DNA from: Eretmocerus hayati
Lineage: Eukaryota; Arthropoda; Insecta; Hymenoptera; Aphelinidae
DNA length: 64,000 bases
Direction of reading: 5' to 3'
Assembly (NCBI GenBank): GCA_029851415.1
Contig: CM056742.1
Location: 188,399,344 to 188,463,343, forward strand
Positions 1-9,740 of this stretch are shown here, one piece after another. Below the pieces are notes generated by a model. It was not told where the DNA came from and made no database searches. It saw only the letters and a program-made list of their open reading frames with translations. Each line of letters begins with the position of its first letter. The first letter of the stretch is position 1. A program made the translations under genes and the position numbers.

Positions 1-1195
1 CGTCGACTAAATGAGAAAGAATTCGAGACCAACCAAACTCTTTTCTATCCGAGGCATGGAAGAGCATCACCAGAAAAATATTCTCTAATAGTGACCTAAA
101 TTCAGGAGGCAAAGTCAGAATAGAGCAGTACACTCCGCACAACTTTTGGATTCCTTTGTGACTCCCAAGTGGATGATTTACGTCAAACTCATCTATGTAC
201 ATCAAGAAAGGGATTACTACCTTATTCAAATAATACTTTCTCATTTTTTCTCTCCAACTTTCACCCTGAATCAAATTAGAAAGCACTGATGTGTTGTTAG
301 AGAGGGCATGCATATAATTGAGAACTGTTTTTAAAACGCCAGGTTTTTCAAAAAAACTCTTAAAAGTAGATTTCGAAGGAATAAAGTACGACTTCCGCGG
401 GGTCAACTCTTTGACAATTTGATTATTCTTGCACTTTTCTTCCATGGCACTCCCGACAATAACAGGCACGGGACGGGTCAGTCCGTCTTGACTGAATCTT
501 TTACAGCGTTTGTAGTGACTATTATGCTTCTGTATTACACCAGTTATCATGGAAGAATATTTTTGAGTAGCATACTCTACTCGTCGATCTATCACAGTAT
601 CCTTATTTAGAAATTGAATCAAGGACTTGAAATTCCCTACCACAACATTCAGTAGATCTTTTGTTCGATCCACCATTCTTTGAACTTCTATTCGAGCCAG
701 ATTGGGGTCCGCATATATCTCTAGAGTTTGTTTTGTAATGATATCATCGAGCTGTCGTTCAAATTGTTCAAGGAGCGTATCGAGACACTTTACATCTAAT
801 GGGAGAGTTGGTTGAGAAATAGGTAGTTTAGGATTGGAATCCTCAACCTGAGGCTCGACCCCAATTTCCCTAAGACGACTCAAATAATTCTGAGGCACAG
901 CCAAGGTGATAGAAGCTGTTTGTTTAGTAGAATTTATGGGATAGTCCTGAAGAGATTGCGAATTAGTTGCATTTCTAGATTTCTTACTAGAGACTTTTTT
1001 GTGTAGGTTAATTTTGGCTTCATGATTTTCGATGAAATGCCTATCGAATGATTTCCAACTCGAAAAACTCCTGTAACAATTTGACTCTTGACAGCGAAAT
1101 ATTTTCAAGTTTTTGAAATCATGATTTTCTTTCATGTGTATGAGAAGAAAGTTGAAACTAGTAAATGAGCTCAAACACTCGGTACAACGAGGCAT
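1..1195 (-). CDS. C2H2 zinc-finger protein with DEFDVNHPLGSHKG motif (C-terminus outside window)
   Basis: A single uninterrupted frame runs from ATG at 1195 to the left edge, giving about 398 codons without a stop. The N-terminus holds two C2H2 fingers: C4-x2-C7-x12-H20-x4-H25, starting at the first codons, and C35-x4-C40-x12-H53-x4-H58. A polar linker and a helical, charged middle region follow. Residues 335-348 read DEFDVNHPLGSHKG, followed by a hydrophobic stretch containing LPPEFRSLLENIFLVMLFHA. I recall this arrangement (two N-terminal fingers, then a D-E/D-F-x-x-x-x-PLGS motif) from an uncharacterised multicopy family in insects, fish and cnidarians. Its function is not established; nucleic-acid binding by the fingers is inferred. 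It lies 306 bp downstream of the SAM-domain gene on the same strand. The start is the first codon of the first finger, so an upstream non-coding exon is possible. No frame break is visible. Confidence 0.85.
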   Translation of the reverse strand, partial: MPRCTECLSSFTSFNFLLIHMKENHDFKNLKIFRCQESNCYRSFSSWKSFDRHFIENHEAKINLHKKVSSKKSRNATNSQSLQDYPINSTKQTASITLAVPQNYLSRLREIGVEPQVEDSNPKLPISQPTLPLDVKCLDTLLEQFERQLDDIITKQTLEIYADPNLARIEVQRMVDRTKDLLNVVVGNFKSLIQFLNKDTVIDRRVEYATQKYSSMITGVIQKHNSHYKRCKRFSQDGLTRPVPVIVGSAMEEKCKNNQIVKELTPRKSYFIPSKSTFKSFFEKPGVLKTVLNYMHALSNNTSVLSNLIQGESWREKMRKYYLNKVVIPFLMYIDEFDVNHPLGSHKGIQKLCGVYCSILTLPPEFRSLLENIFLVMLFHASDRKEFGWSRILSHLVD

Positions 1196-1501
1196 TGTGA
1201 TGGAGCTTGAAGTCCACAATCAAACTATCTAAAAGGGAATAAAACTAGTGACAAACATTGGGTGCTGTAGTCTCATGATACTCTAGGTATTCTAGCTACC
1301 TACTACACCAGGTACCAACTTCACACTTTCATATACAATTTTCCCTTAATCGAGAGCAACGTAGCAATATAAAATCTTTCTTACAACACTAGTCATTAAA
1401 CGTCAATGAAGCCATAGAACAATCACTCGCATTTGAATAATTGGCTCAAATCTACAACTAAGAATGGCAAACATTGTCTCAAAGCAGAGGTAGCGAATGA
1501 T
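1196..1501. other. Intergenic gap between the two minus-strand genes
   Basis: This stretch of 306 bp is AT-rich and has no ORF of note. It must hold the 3' end of the SAM-domain gene and the promoter or 5' UTR of the zinc-finger gene, unless the two share a transcript. I see no hairpin or repeat in it. Confidence 0.6.
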
Positions 1502-4500
1502 TCAAGCATTTGGAGAGAAATAATCGAGTAATTCTATTACCCTTGAATCATCGTGGTCCCAAACAGTATGCAGACGGTACACACCTTTTTGCAACAACAA
1601 CCAAGGGCCTATACTCTGCACTGGATACTCTGCGTGAAGGGCATGATAGCTTTTGAAACAGAGATCAAGGGCTTTCTGCACGCTAGCAACGATGTACATT
1701 ATATTTTCAATCTGTACATAGCAAATGTAATTTCCATCTTGGCCGTCGACGATGATCGGTATTGGTTGCATAGTTTTTTTCACTAATGCCAGCTGATCTC
1801 TCATGCGCTTGATGGATGCTTCTATATCCGAAGTGGACTGTCAAATAAGATGATTATCTGGTTATTTAGAGAAAATTTGAAGGAAGAATCCGTCGAATTC
1901 GAGTCGAGAATTTGGAAGTTGGCGTATACCTGAACGTGTAGTACGAAACCATCCACAATCTCTCGTTTTGAAGGGCGCCAACAAGTCTTGTTCTTTCCAA
2001 TTATCAGAAATGGGTCAAAAAGTTCTGCGAACAATTGCAGTATTCTTAAGTCGTCATTCGTGAAATCTTCTAAAACGAGAAAAAAATCATTCTCAGGATT
2101 CGTCAATGACAAAATCTGCCGATTTTATTTGTAAGACTAAACTTTTCACTACCTTCTTCTGGATAAAGAACTTGTAACATTGAGACAATTTGTGGCCAAC
2201 GATCAGACAGTGCATTTGTAGGTATATTCAGATACGCTTTTATGAAGTCGATTTCGAGCTAAAACAGAAGAGGGGAATGCTTAACAATATTCTGACCGAC
2301 ACGAATAACTATTAGCAAGAATCTGGATTGAACGAGTATCTTAGAATTCAAAATATCAGATCATCACCAAGAATATTCCAAGAGGCTGTTCCAAAGGAAG
2401 GTATGTTTTCATGTAGGCATGGATCGAATTTTCGTCCTGCTTTGCAGCATAAGTAAACCTGACTTTCTTAGTTTTATTTTGACTCGCAGAGGGTTGTAAG
2501 AGTTCGTCTCTTCTGATATCATGAGTTAGCTCCCAATCAGCTTCGATTTCTTCCCACGGTCGGTTGGGCAAATTTTTTTTCAGTCTTTCATGAGCGATCA
2601 ATGCATCATTTGACACTATAAAATTACGAATAGTCTATGAAGATTCATCAAAATAAGCCGGAAGAAAATCAGTCATAACCGTTTTGACATATTTACCTCC
2701 AGATAACGGAATACGTTGTGATGTAAAAGATGTGGATTTGCGAATACTTGTTCTGACACCATCTTTGCGAAGGCCTCTTCCACGATTGACGTCATAGTTG
2801 TAGTAACAACCTTTAGGTGCCTGTCGACTCCCATCAGCGTTGGTTGTAGCTCCAATGTAGTAAGATGCCTAGAATATTGGTCTATCTATTTTAGATCATA
2901 CGCACTTCGAAAAATCAAAATCCATCCATCAAGCTCAAACTTACAGCATTTTCTAATGGAAATATAGTGATTGTTTGCAGCGCAAGTTCTTTGAAACGAG
3001 CTGGAGAAATCCTACAATTTGTTTTTCAACAATCAGACTATGGAATTCATGAACATGTAAAAGATCATAAATACTCACGTTCCATTGGGATCTCCGCTCA
3101 ATTCTGCCTCAATAACGATTGAACTGATTCTACTACGTTCTTTCTTACTAAAAGCTCTCTTTTCGTAGACTGCAAAGAGAGGTACTCCATTCAAATTGTC
3201 ATTTTTTAGATACCGGGCAACGTCCTGTTAAATATACAAAAAGAACATCTAAAACTTCCAATCTTAACAGTAATGCAATGGGTCAAAGATATAATAAGTG
3301 AGGATCTAACATTATCAACATCATTCCAACGCCTTGGCTCACGAGGAGCTTGATTATTCTGACTTGGTACATTCACAGGAGTTGATTCAGATGAACCGCT
3401 CTTGTCCACACCTCCATTGGTAATTTCATCAGGATTAGATAGTGAACTCTCATTGGAAGTTGATGTCTCAGGGGCCTTATCCTTGACAGAAGACACCTCG
3501 TTTTCTCTCTAAAATTAAGAGTTAGAAAATTAGAAAAACTACTTTTTCGAGGTTATGTTAACCCTTTCGAGATCTAAAAGTTTTTTTTTTCGTGAAATTT
3601 AGTTTTTTTTACGTCGAAATATGTGTTTGGGAGAAATTTTTCAATGGGTCTTACATCCGTAAAAAATCAATCAAAAAATGAAAAAGTCGATTTTTTTGCA
3701 AATTTTAAAAATGAAAATAGCGCGTCAAGCCCGCACGGATGAATTTTGGGACCTATAAACTATGCTTTCCATCTTCTTTCATCATGTATAACATGTACCT
3801 AAAGTTACAGAAAAATCCCTGACCATCGACCAAAAACCTGGTGATAATAAAAAGAATGACTCATAAGTAACTCTCAAACAAATACTTCTTGTAGATTCAA
3901 TCAAGTCTTTTTGAGAGATTCAATGTTCTTAACTTGAGTTCGAAGGATTAAAGTTGACTCAGTTCCTTTCGAGTCTGGTACATTTAGCTACGTGTAGCAT
4001 GGAATACTTTTGTAGGAATTCAATATAATATCCAAGGTCAACTCAACACTTCTGGTGAGTCACAGATTCACAAAACTTGTACATTGCTGTTGATGTATGA
4101 AGGAAAGTGTTCATGGATGTTCAAAATTGTACTAGCAAACACTTAGTGAATACATAAGTGATTCTCAAACAAATACTTCTTGTAGATTCAATCAAGTCTT
4201 TTTGAAAGATTCAATGTTCCCAACTTGAGTTCGAAGGAACAAAGTTGACTCAGTTCCTTCGAGTCTGGTACATTTAGCTACATATAGCATGGAATGTTTT
4301 TGTAGGAATCCAATATAATATCCAAGGTCAACTTAATACTTCTGGTAAGTCACAGATTCACAAAACTTATACATTGCTGTATTGATGTAAAAAGAAAAAT
4401 GTTGACGCATGTTTAAATTTATACCAGAGAACATTAACTGAATAAATAAGTAACTCTCAATCAAACACAATCCTCATCAATCACTCCTTATAGGTTCAAT

Positions 4501-5376
4501 TAAGTCTTCTTTAGAAGATAAATGGTCCCAACTTGAGTTCGAAGGAACTGAGTCAACTCAGTTCCTTCAAGTCTGGTACATTTAGCTACAGATAGCATGG
4601 AATGCTCAAGTAGGAATTTAATATAATATCCATGTAGCTAAAGAATGTGTGAGATTTCTATTAATGGAAATTATCATTATTAATATTTGAAGCCCAAACA
4701 ACTTCTTGAGAGAATACCAGAGCAAATCAAGGGCTAGGTTTTGAATTTTCCTCACACGTAGTTGAAATCTAGTCAATACTTTGAAACAGGTTTACGCTGA
4801 AATATGAAATCATTTGTACTTATTTCACAAATCTCTGGTTTCTGGTCTGAATTGATGTTCATCTCACACTCAAGGTGTTGACACATTCATGAGAAATAAG
4901 GGCATCATTATCGCTCCCTCCTACTAAAGTTTCCAGATCAAGTGGAAGTCAAGCGATTCAACAAACAACTCCTCGCTAGCTATCCTAGTATGATGAATGA
5001 TGATCTTTACCTGTTTATCAAAGTATTGCTTGTGATACTTGATGAATTTTGATTGGGGTCCGACTGTTGGAATAAGGCTAGTGATCATCTGTGGTGTCAG
5101 TGCCTCCAGGGCTTCAAGGTCAATTTCCTCAGCTGAGAAGATTATAGCAGTATAAATTCACAAAGCAAATTAGAAGTAGACTGTTGTTATTGAGACATGA
5201 AAGTAATAATCACAAATCTGTTCAACATAACCTACAGAGGTTATGTTGCTTATATTTCTTCCACTAAGTGCTTTTCTGACGTCTCGCGGACACTAATAGA
5301 TAAACTTACCTTTGAACTTATCAACAAACTTATCAAAGCCCCACTGTTTCAGCAAACTCTCGGTCTCCTCGTCCAT
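1502..5376 (-). CDS. SAM-domain protein, nine exons, one single-base frameshift
   Basis: Nine exons can be joined on the minus strand with GT-AG borders and matching phases: 5376-5310, 5132-5011, 3508-3311, 3224-3079, 3011-2945, 2868-2697, 2615-2368, 2258-1930 and 1837-1502 (stop TGA). The product is about 561 aa. Residues 1-63 form a SAM-like domain starting MDEETESLLKQWGFDKF and ending near VGPQSKF. Residues 64-129 are a Ser/Pro/Asn-rich linker. Residues 130-200 contain a conserved block (L-N-G-V-P-L-F ... I-S-P-A-R-F-K-E-L-A). The C-terminus (residues 450-561) includes QPIPIIVDG and a CFKSYHALHAEYP-like segment, as I recall from SAM-containing, SAMD3-like multicopy proteins of insects and fish. 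Molecular function is unknown. Exon 8 is 329 nt where 330 would keep frame, so a base is missing near 2105-2130: decay or an assembly error. Intron 2 (3509-5010) is swollen by a tandem repeat; the other introns are 69-177 bp. Confidence 0.82.
3845..4640. repeat. Tandem repeat, about 295-bp unit, inside intron 2 of the SAM gene
   Basis: Two full units (about 3860-4155 and 4157-4445) and a partial third (to about 4635) share a long common text. It includes a stretch near CAAGTCTTTTTGA, the phrase TTGACTCAGTTCCTT, and TCTGGTACATTTAGCTAC followed by AGCATGGAAT. Units differ by scattered substitutions and small indels, so the duplication is not recent. No coding frame runs through it. Confidence 0.8.
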
Positions 5377-5494
5377 TATCCAATTCCAAGGAAAGATTTC
5401 AAGAAAACTTAGCTCCACGGCCCGCGCGAGTAGGTATGACTGCTGCTATACCGGCGCGCGGCGCGACAAGACTCGCGCTAATGATCAGTTGCGG

Positions 5495-5650
5495 TTGTGT
5501 TTGTAAATCTAACACTGGGCACATTTGTTAAATTTACAAATGCGTAGTTTGTAAATCGAACAAACTAGTTTGTAAATCGAACAAACTAGTTTGTTAATCC
5601 AACAAATACAAATTTTACAAACAGACGTTTGTGAATCTAACAAACTTTTT
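5495..5650. promoter_or_regulatory. Cluster of short TTTGTAAATC/AACAAAC palindromes upstream of the SAM gene
   Basis: At least four inverted repeats of the type AGTTTGT-AAATCGA-ACAAACT follow one another with about 25-bp spacing, 120-270 bp upstream of the SAM-gene start codon. Two units are nearly identical and the flanking ones are degenerate. The position would suit a promoter or a small tandem repeat; the regulatory reading is inference only. A CpG-rich patch (GGCGCGCGGCGCGAC) lies between this cluster and the ATG. Confidence 0.35.
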
Positions 5651-5811
5651 TTTCCGTGCTGTTACCGGGGAAATATGTAGGTTTCACTTTTGTTATTTCT
5701 TCGACCGAAACAATAACTACTTTTCATATTTTCATTTCCACTTACGACACGTATGAAGTTACATGGTGCATCATTCCTATAAGACGATGCTATGGACCTC
5801 AGATGCCAACA

Positions 5812-5890
5812 GTAGCAGTGGCCCAGTGGAGAAGCAGTCCGATTTACAACCAAGACAACCGAGTTCGAATCCCCGCACTTCCCAAATTAC
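5812..5890 (+). mobile_element. tRNA-like sequence, probable SINE head
   Basis: A box-A-like stretch TGGCCCAGTGGAG is followed 33 nt later by a box-B-like GAGTTCGAATCCCC. The intervening part does not fold as a clean cloverleaf, so this is a tRNA-derived retroposon head rather than a working tRNA. A T-rich run (TTTTTTTCTTTTTTTCG) occurs about 45 bp downstream. Confidence 0.5.
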
Positions 5891-6039
5891 AAAAATATTG
5901 AAGTGACCATGCCGCTACAGGCGGGATTGATTTTTTTCTTTTTTTCGAACCTTCGAATGATTAATAATAATTTATTAATTTTATAGCCCGCAACGTATTG
6001 ATTAAACGAAAATATTCAGTTTCGGTGAAATAACGTTTG

Positions 6040-6187
6040 GATTGACTCGGATTCCCCGAGTGAAAAATCTCACTCTTTTTTCTGAGTGAAACTCACTCGG
6101 TACCGAGTTGCCACGATTTCACTCCGAACTCCGAGTCAGAACTCACTCTTTCCGAGTGAGATTTCACTCGGAAAAGTTAAGAGAGTG
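6040..6187. repeat. Degenerate palindromic element built from GAGTGA/TCACTC motifs
   Basis: About 150 bp packed with CACTC/GAGTG inverted motifs, containing CCGAGTTGCCAC and GTTAAGAGAGTGA. The same phrases occur in the cleaner palindrome at 29218-29376, so the two look like copies of one small MITE. This copy abuts the left end of the fold-back element at 6194. Confidence 0.55.
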
Positions 6188-6193
6188 AAGATC

Positions 6194-7784
6194 GGTACTT
6201 CCAAGAAAAAAATTGTCCAAGAGCGATAATTGAGCCTAGCAACCTCTAGGAGCTATTTGCTGAGAGCACATTTTAACGATTTTTGGGCCCCCTCCAAAGT
6301 AATCTAGCTCTCTTTAAACATGAGATAATCGACTTTTACTAATAGTCATTTTGAAGGTTTTGAAAAAAGCTATAATTTGACTACTTGTAAAAGTTGATGA
6401 TCGGACTTTCCATAGGAGTTACAGTCGTTACAAGTTGAGCAGTTTCGTGAAAATGCCAAACTTTGAGCTCAATTTAAAAAAAATCGTTTTCTTTCCCTCG
6501 ACCCTGAACCTGTGCAAATATGTTTTTCGATACAAATAATATCAATAACAACAATAATCTGGGTGGGCCATTCAATTCTCGATTTTATTCAGCCAATTTA
6601 AAACACCCTTTTTTGACTTTTTGCTTAAAATGCCAACACAGGCATGGCTCGCATATGCTTCCATCTGAGTTATTGTGCACCAACCTGCGTAAAATTACTC
6701 CCCCAAGTACCCCCGAATATGTGTAAAAACTTCCGGAGGCGAGCCTCAAGCCAGAAGCGAGCTGTAGGTTCAATCCATCAGGTCCAAAATGGGCATTATT
6801 TCGTCTTATTTGGGGCAGGCGAGCGAGGGCTCGATTTTCCGTGTTTCGGCTCACAAACGAGACAAGTGGCTAGAATGGGGATTCAAACATATTTGTCCGA
6901 CTCAAAATGACCGTCTAAACACGATTCCGGGATCGATTCAGGCCTAGGATATCATCCAATCCTTAAACGGCGTTAAACTCCATAATAACAGGTTTTGCTC
7001 CTGTACTGCAAAATTACAATAATTCTGGGCTCAATTGACCCCGAAATCGTGTTTAGACGGTCATTTTAAGTCCGAAAAACATGTTTGAATCCCCATTCTC
7101 TAGCCACTCGTCTCGTTTGTGAGCAGAAACACAGGGAATCGAGCCTTCGCTCGCTTGCCTCGGATTAGACGAAATAATGCCCATTTCGGACCTGATAGTT
7201 TGAACCTCCAGCTCGCTTGTGGCTTGAGGCTCAACTCCGGAAGTTTTTACACATATTTGGGGATACTTTGGGAAGTAATTCCACCCAGATTGGTTCACAG
7301 TAATTCAGATGGAAGCATATGCGAAGCCATGCCTATGTGGGCGTTTTAAGCAAAAAGTCAAAAAAGGGTTTTTTTAATTGGCTGAATAAGATCGAGATTT
7401 GGATGGCCCGACCAGATTATTGTTCTAATTGAAAGTATTTGTATTGAAAAACACAATTGCACAGGTTTAGGGTCGAGAGAAAGAATACGATTTTTTTAAA
7501 TTGAGCTCAAAGTTTGACATTTTCACGAAACTGCTCAACTTGTAACGACTATAACTCCTATGGAAAGTCCGATCATCAACTTTTACAAGTGGTCAAATTG
7601 TAGCTTTTTTCAAGACCTTCAAAATGATTATTAGTAAAAGTCGATTATCTCATGTCTAAAGGGAGCTAGATTACTCTGAAGGATGCCCAAAAATCGCTAA
7701 AATGTGCTCTCAGCGAATAGCTCCGAGAAATTGCTAGGCTCAATTATCGCTCTTGGACAATCTTTTTCTTGGAAGTACCAGTTT
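6194..7784. mobile_element. Fold-back element with arms of about 740 bp
   Basis: The left arm (6194 to about 6945) and right arm (about 7035-7784) are inverted copies. The outer ends read GGTACTTCCAAGAAAAAAAT and its complement, and the inner ends carry the complement of GTGTTTAGACGGTCATTTT. The central unpaired part is only about 90 bp. ORFs of 70-90 codons in the arms mirror each other on opposite strands and do not resemble any protein I know. I see no clear target-site duplication. The arms have diverged by point changes and small indels. It is probably a non-autonomous DNA element. Confidence 0.8.
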
Positions 7785-8291
7785 TGGGGGGAAAAATGCG
7801 CTCAAGTACGTCCAAAAATATTGAGTCTAGTCGGAGCTATGATTTTCCAAAATAGGCTGAAAAGGGGCCTCAAATAGATCTTTCATGGGCCCTCAGGCCC
7901 ATGGGGGGCTTCGAAAAAATGCCAAAAAATTTTTTTTGCGCCAATGGAACTTTTACACACGAGTGCGGAGACGAGTGCGCAAATATCGGCGCCCGAGTTG
8001 CTTACGATATTTTTTGTTATTTCTGTGAGCAAAAATGCAACTCGCCTAAAACTCGCTTTTGAGGGGATAGTAGATACTGCGACAGCTGGCCTTCGTTTCG
8101 AGAGTTGACGGGCTTTGTTTTTTCCTGCATTTGTGTGTATGATTTTTTTGCATCCTTGTTCCATACCAATCAAATCGTGAACTGTGCACAGGGACAATTT
8201 CGAGATCCAAATCTGATGGATCTGTCAACGTTGTTCAACAATTTTTAATCTTGGATTGGCTAGAGTTATGATCATCTTCATTTGAGATACA
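7785..8291. other. Unique-looking spacer
   Basis: There is no gene here. ORFs of 60-104 codons on the minus strand (7883-8228) cross low-complexity T-rich DNA and show no domain. No repeat copy was noticed. Confidence 0.4.
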
Positions 8292-8909
8292 CTACACGCA
8301 CAGAATTTTTTGATAAAAATTAGCAGACTGGTAAAGGAAAAATTACCCTACATGCCGGCAATCGTGGGACGCGCCACCTAGGAGCGCCAATTTTTACGGG
8401 CATGTGGGGTAATTTTTCCCTCTACCAAGGAGATAGTTTCTCCAATGCCACTCAGCGGTAATATTGCTCTGTTCAATATGAAGGTCACCACGAGCACCAC
8501 GAGTAAAAATGAAGATGATTCAATAAGTTTCAAATGGTTTCATCAGTTTGTATGCTTCGACCTCGGATCAAAATCCAGGCATCTTCATCAGAAAAAATCA
8601 GAAAATATATACCGAAATTTTTGTGAGGTTAGGTGAGATGCCGAGCTCGCGGCGCGCGCAGGCGCACCCGGCCAGCTCTTTCTTTCAGGTTCGGTAAAAA
8701 TTACCCTACAAGTGCCCGCAAAATTTACCCAAATTCACCGCACTTCTTCATCAAATTCGATACAATTTTTGACCTGATAACAAAATTTACAAGACAGTAT
8801 AGGTAATTTTTCTCGACACTCATCCGCAATAAGTAGGCTGAAATGTCGGACGTCCGACGATTACCCTAACTGTGCCCGTAATTTTTATCGAAAAATTCTG
8901 TGCGTGTAG
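8292..8909. mobile_element. 618-bp MITE, copy 1 (5-bp target duplication)
   Basis: Terminal inverted repeats begin CTACACGCACAGAATTTTT and continue into GATAAAAATTA. The element is bounded by ATACA at 8287-8291 and again at 8910-8914, a 5-bp target-site duplication. The interior contains repeated AATTTTTACC/GGTAAAAATT-type segments and a CpG-rich patch (CGCGGCGCGCGCAGGCGC). A second copy of nearly identical length lies inverted at 60886-61502. No transposase is present, so it is non-autonomous. Confidence 0.85.
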
Positions 8910-8994
8910 ATACATCAAGATTTTATGAATACGGGTAGTGAAGAATCCTTGCGAGTTATACGACCAACGCGTATCAAGTATTCAAAGTGCCACG

Positions 8995-9085
8995 GTAAGA
9001 TGGGGCTGCGGCAGAGAGCAGGGCGGGTCCAGGGGGCGAAGCCCACGGCGGGAGGTCTGGGGGCGGAGCCCCCCAGCTGAAAAAA
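8995..9085 (+). other. GC-rich double hairpin
   Basis: Two short stems occur in a row: GGGC-GAA-GCCC, containing GCGAAGC, and GGGGGC-GGA-GCCCCC. They lie in an 80-bp G-rich patch surrounded by AT-rich DNA. d(GCGAAGC) is known as an unusually stable DNA mini-hairpin. The origin of the patch is unknown. Confidence 0.5.
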
Positions 9086-9740
9086 ACATTGGCATATTTT
9101 GAATACATTCGTTTGTGTAACACATCGAAAAATACAGTTTATTGAGATTGAATTGAAGAAAGCTGGTCAGTCATTCAATTATGGATAACAATTTCAGTTT
9201 CGAAAAAATGGACAATATATCCTCACGCCAATTTGTGAATAAAATCATGACTATCATTAAATATCGATACAAGGAACTTGTGGATCGGTTTCGTTTGTTC
9301 TCACGAATTATTCAGTAGATGAACCCATAGAGCCCACCTTCATAATTTAAAAGTCTGTAGTATTATACCTTTGAGATTCATTCAACTTTTTTTTGATTTT
9401 CAGTCATCGATTATTGCAACATCAGACTTCATTTTTACTATTCATTTGACTTGTACTCTATATTTTCTCAGCGACAAAATCTTGAACAGTCTAATCCAAA
9501 CTATTTTTAATTCATCCACATCCACAGCTAGGAATCCATAATTTTGACTTTCTTACTCAGAGTAGATAAACCCCTCTCAAATGACGAAAAGTCACAAAAT
9601 ATGAATGAACTGAAAAAGCGCTAAATTCTCGATTTCGCCAGCAGTTTGTGAGTCTTCTGGGGCGTACTTTGAATCATACCCCATGATCAGCCAGTAACAT
9701 GATTCCGAAGCGCAAACGAAGTTTGCACCGTGCGCCAATG
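9086..9740. other. AT-rich spacer without a gene
   Basis: I see no coding frame, repeat copy or RNA gene. The sequence is AT-rich and apparently single copy within the window. Confidence 0.4.

Noticed and set aside
2105..2150. A 37-bp intron in the SAM gene to explain the exon-8 frame break
   Set aside because: Too short for a spliceosomal intron, and its phases do not match (phase 1 donor, phase 0 acceptor). A one-base deletion explains the data better.
6585..7349. Paired ORFs of 76-89 codons around 6.6-7.3 kb
   Set aside because: They mirror each other because they lie in the two arms of the fold-back element.
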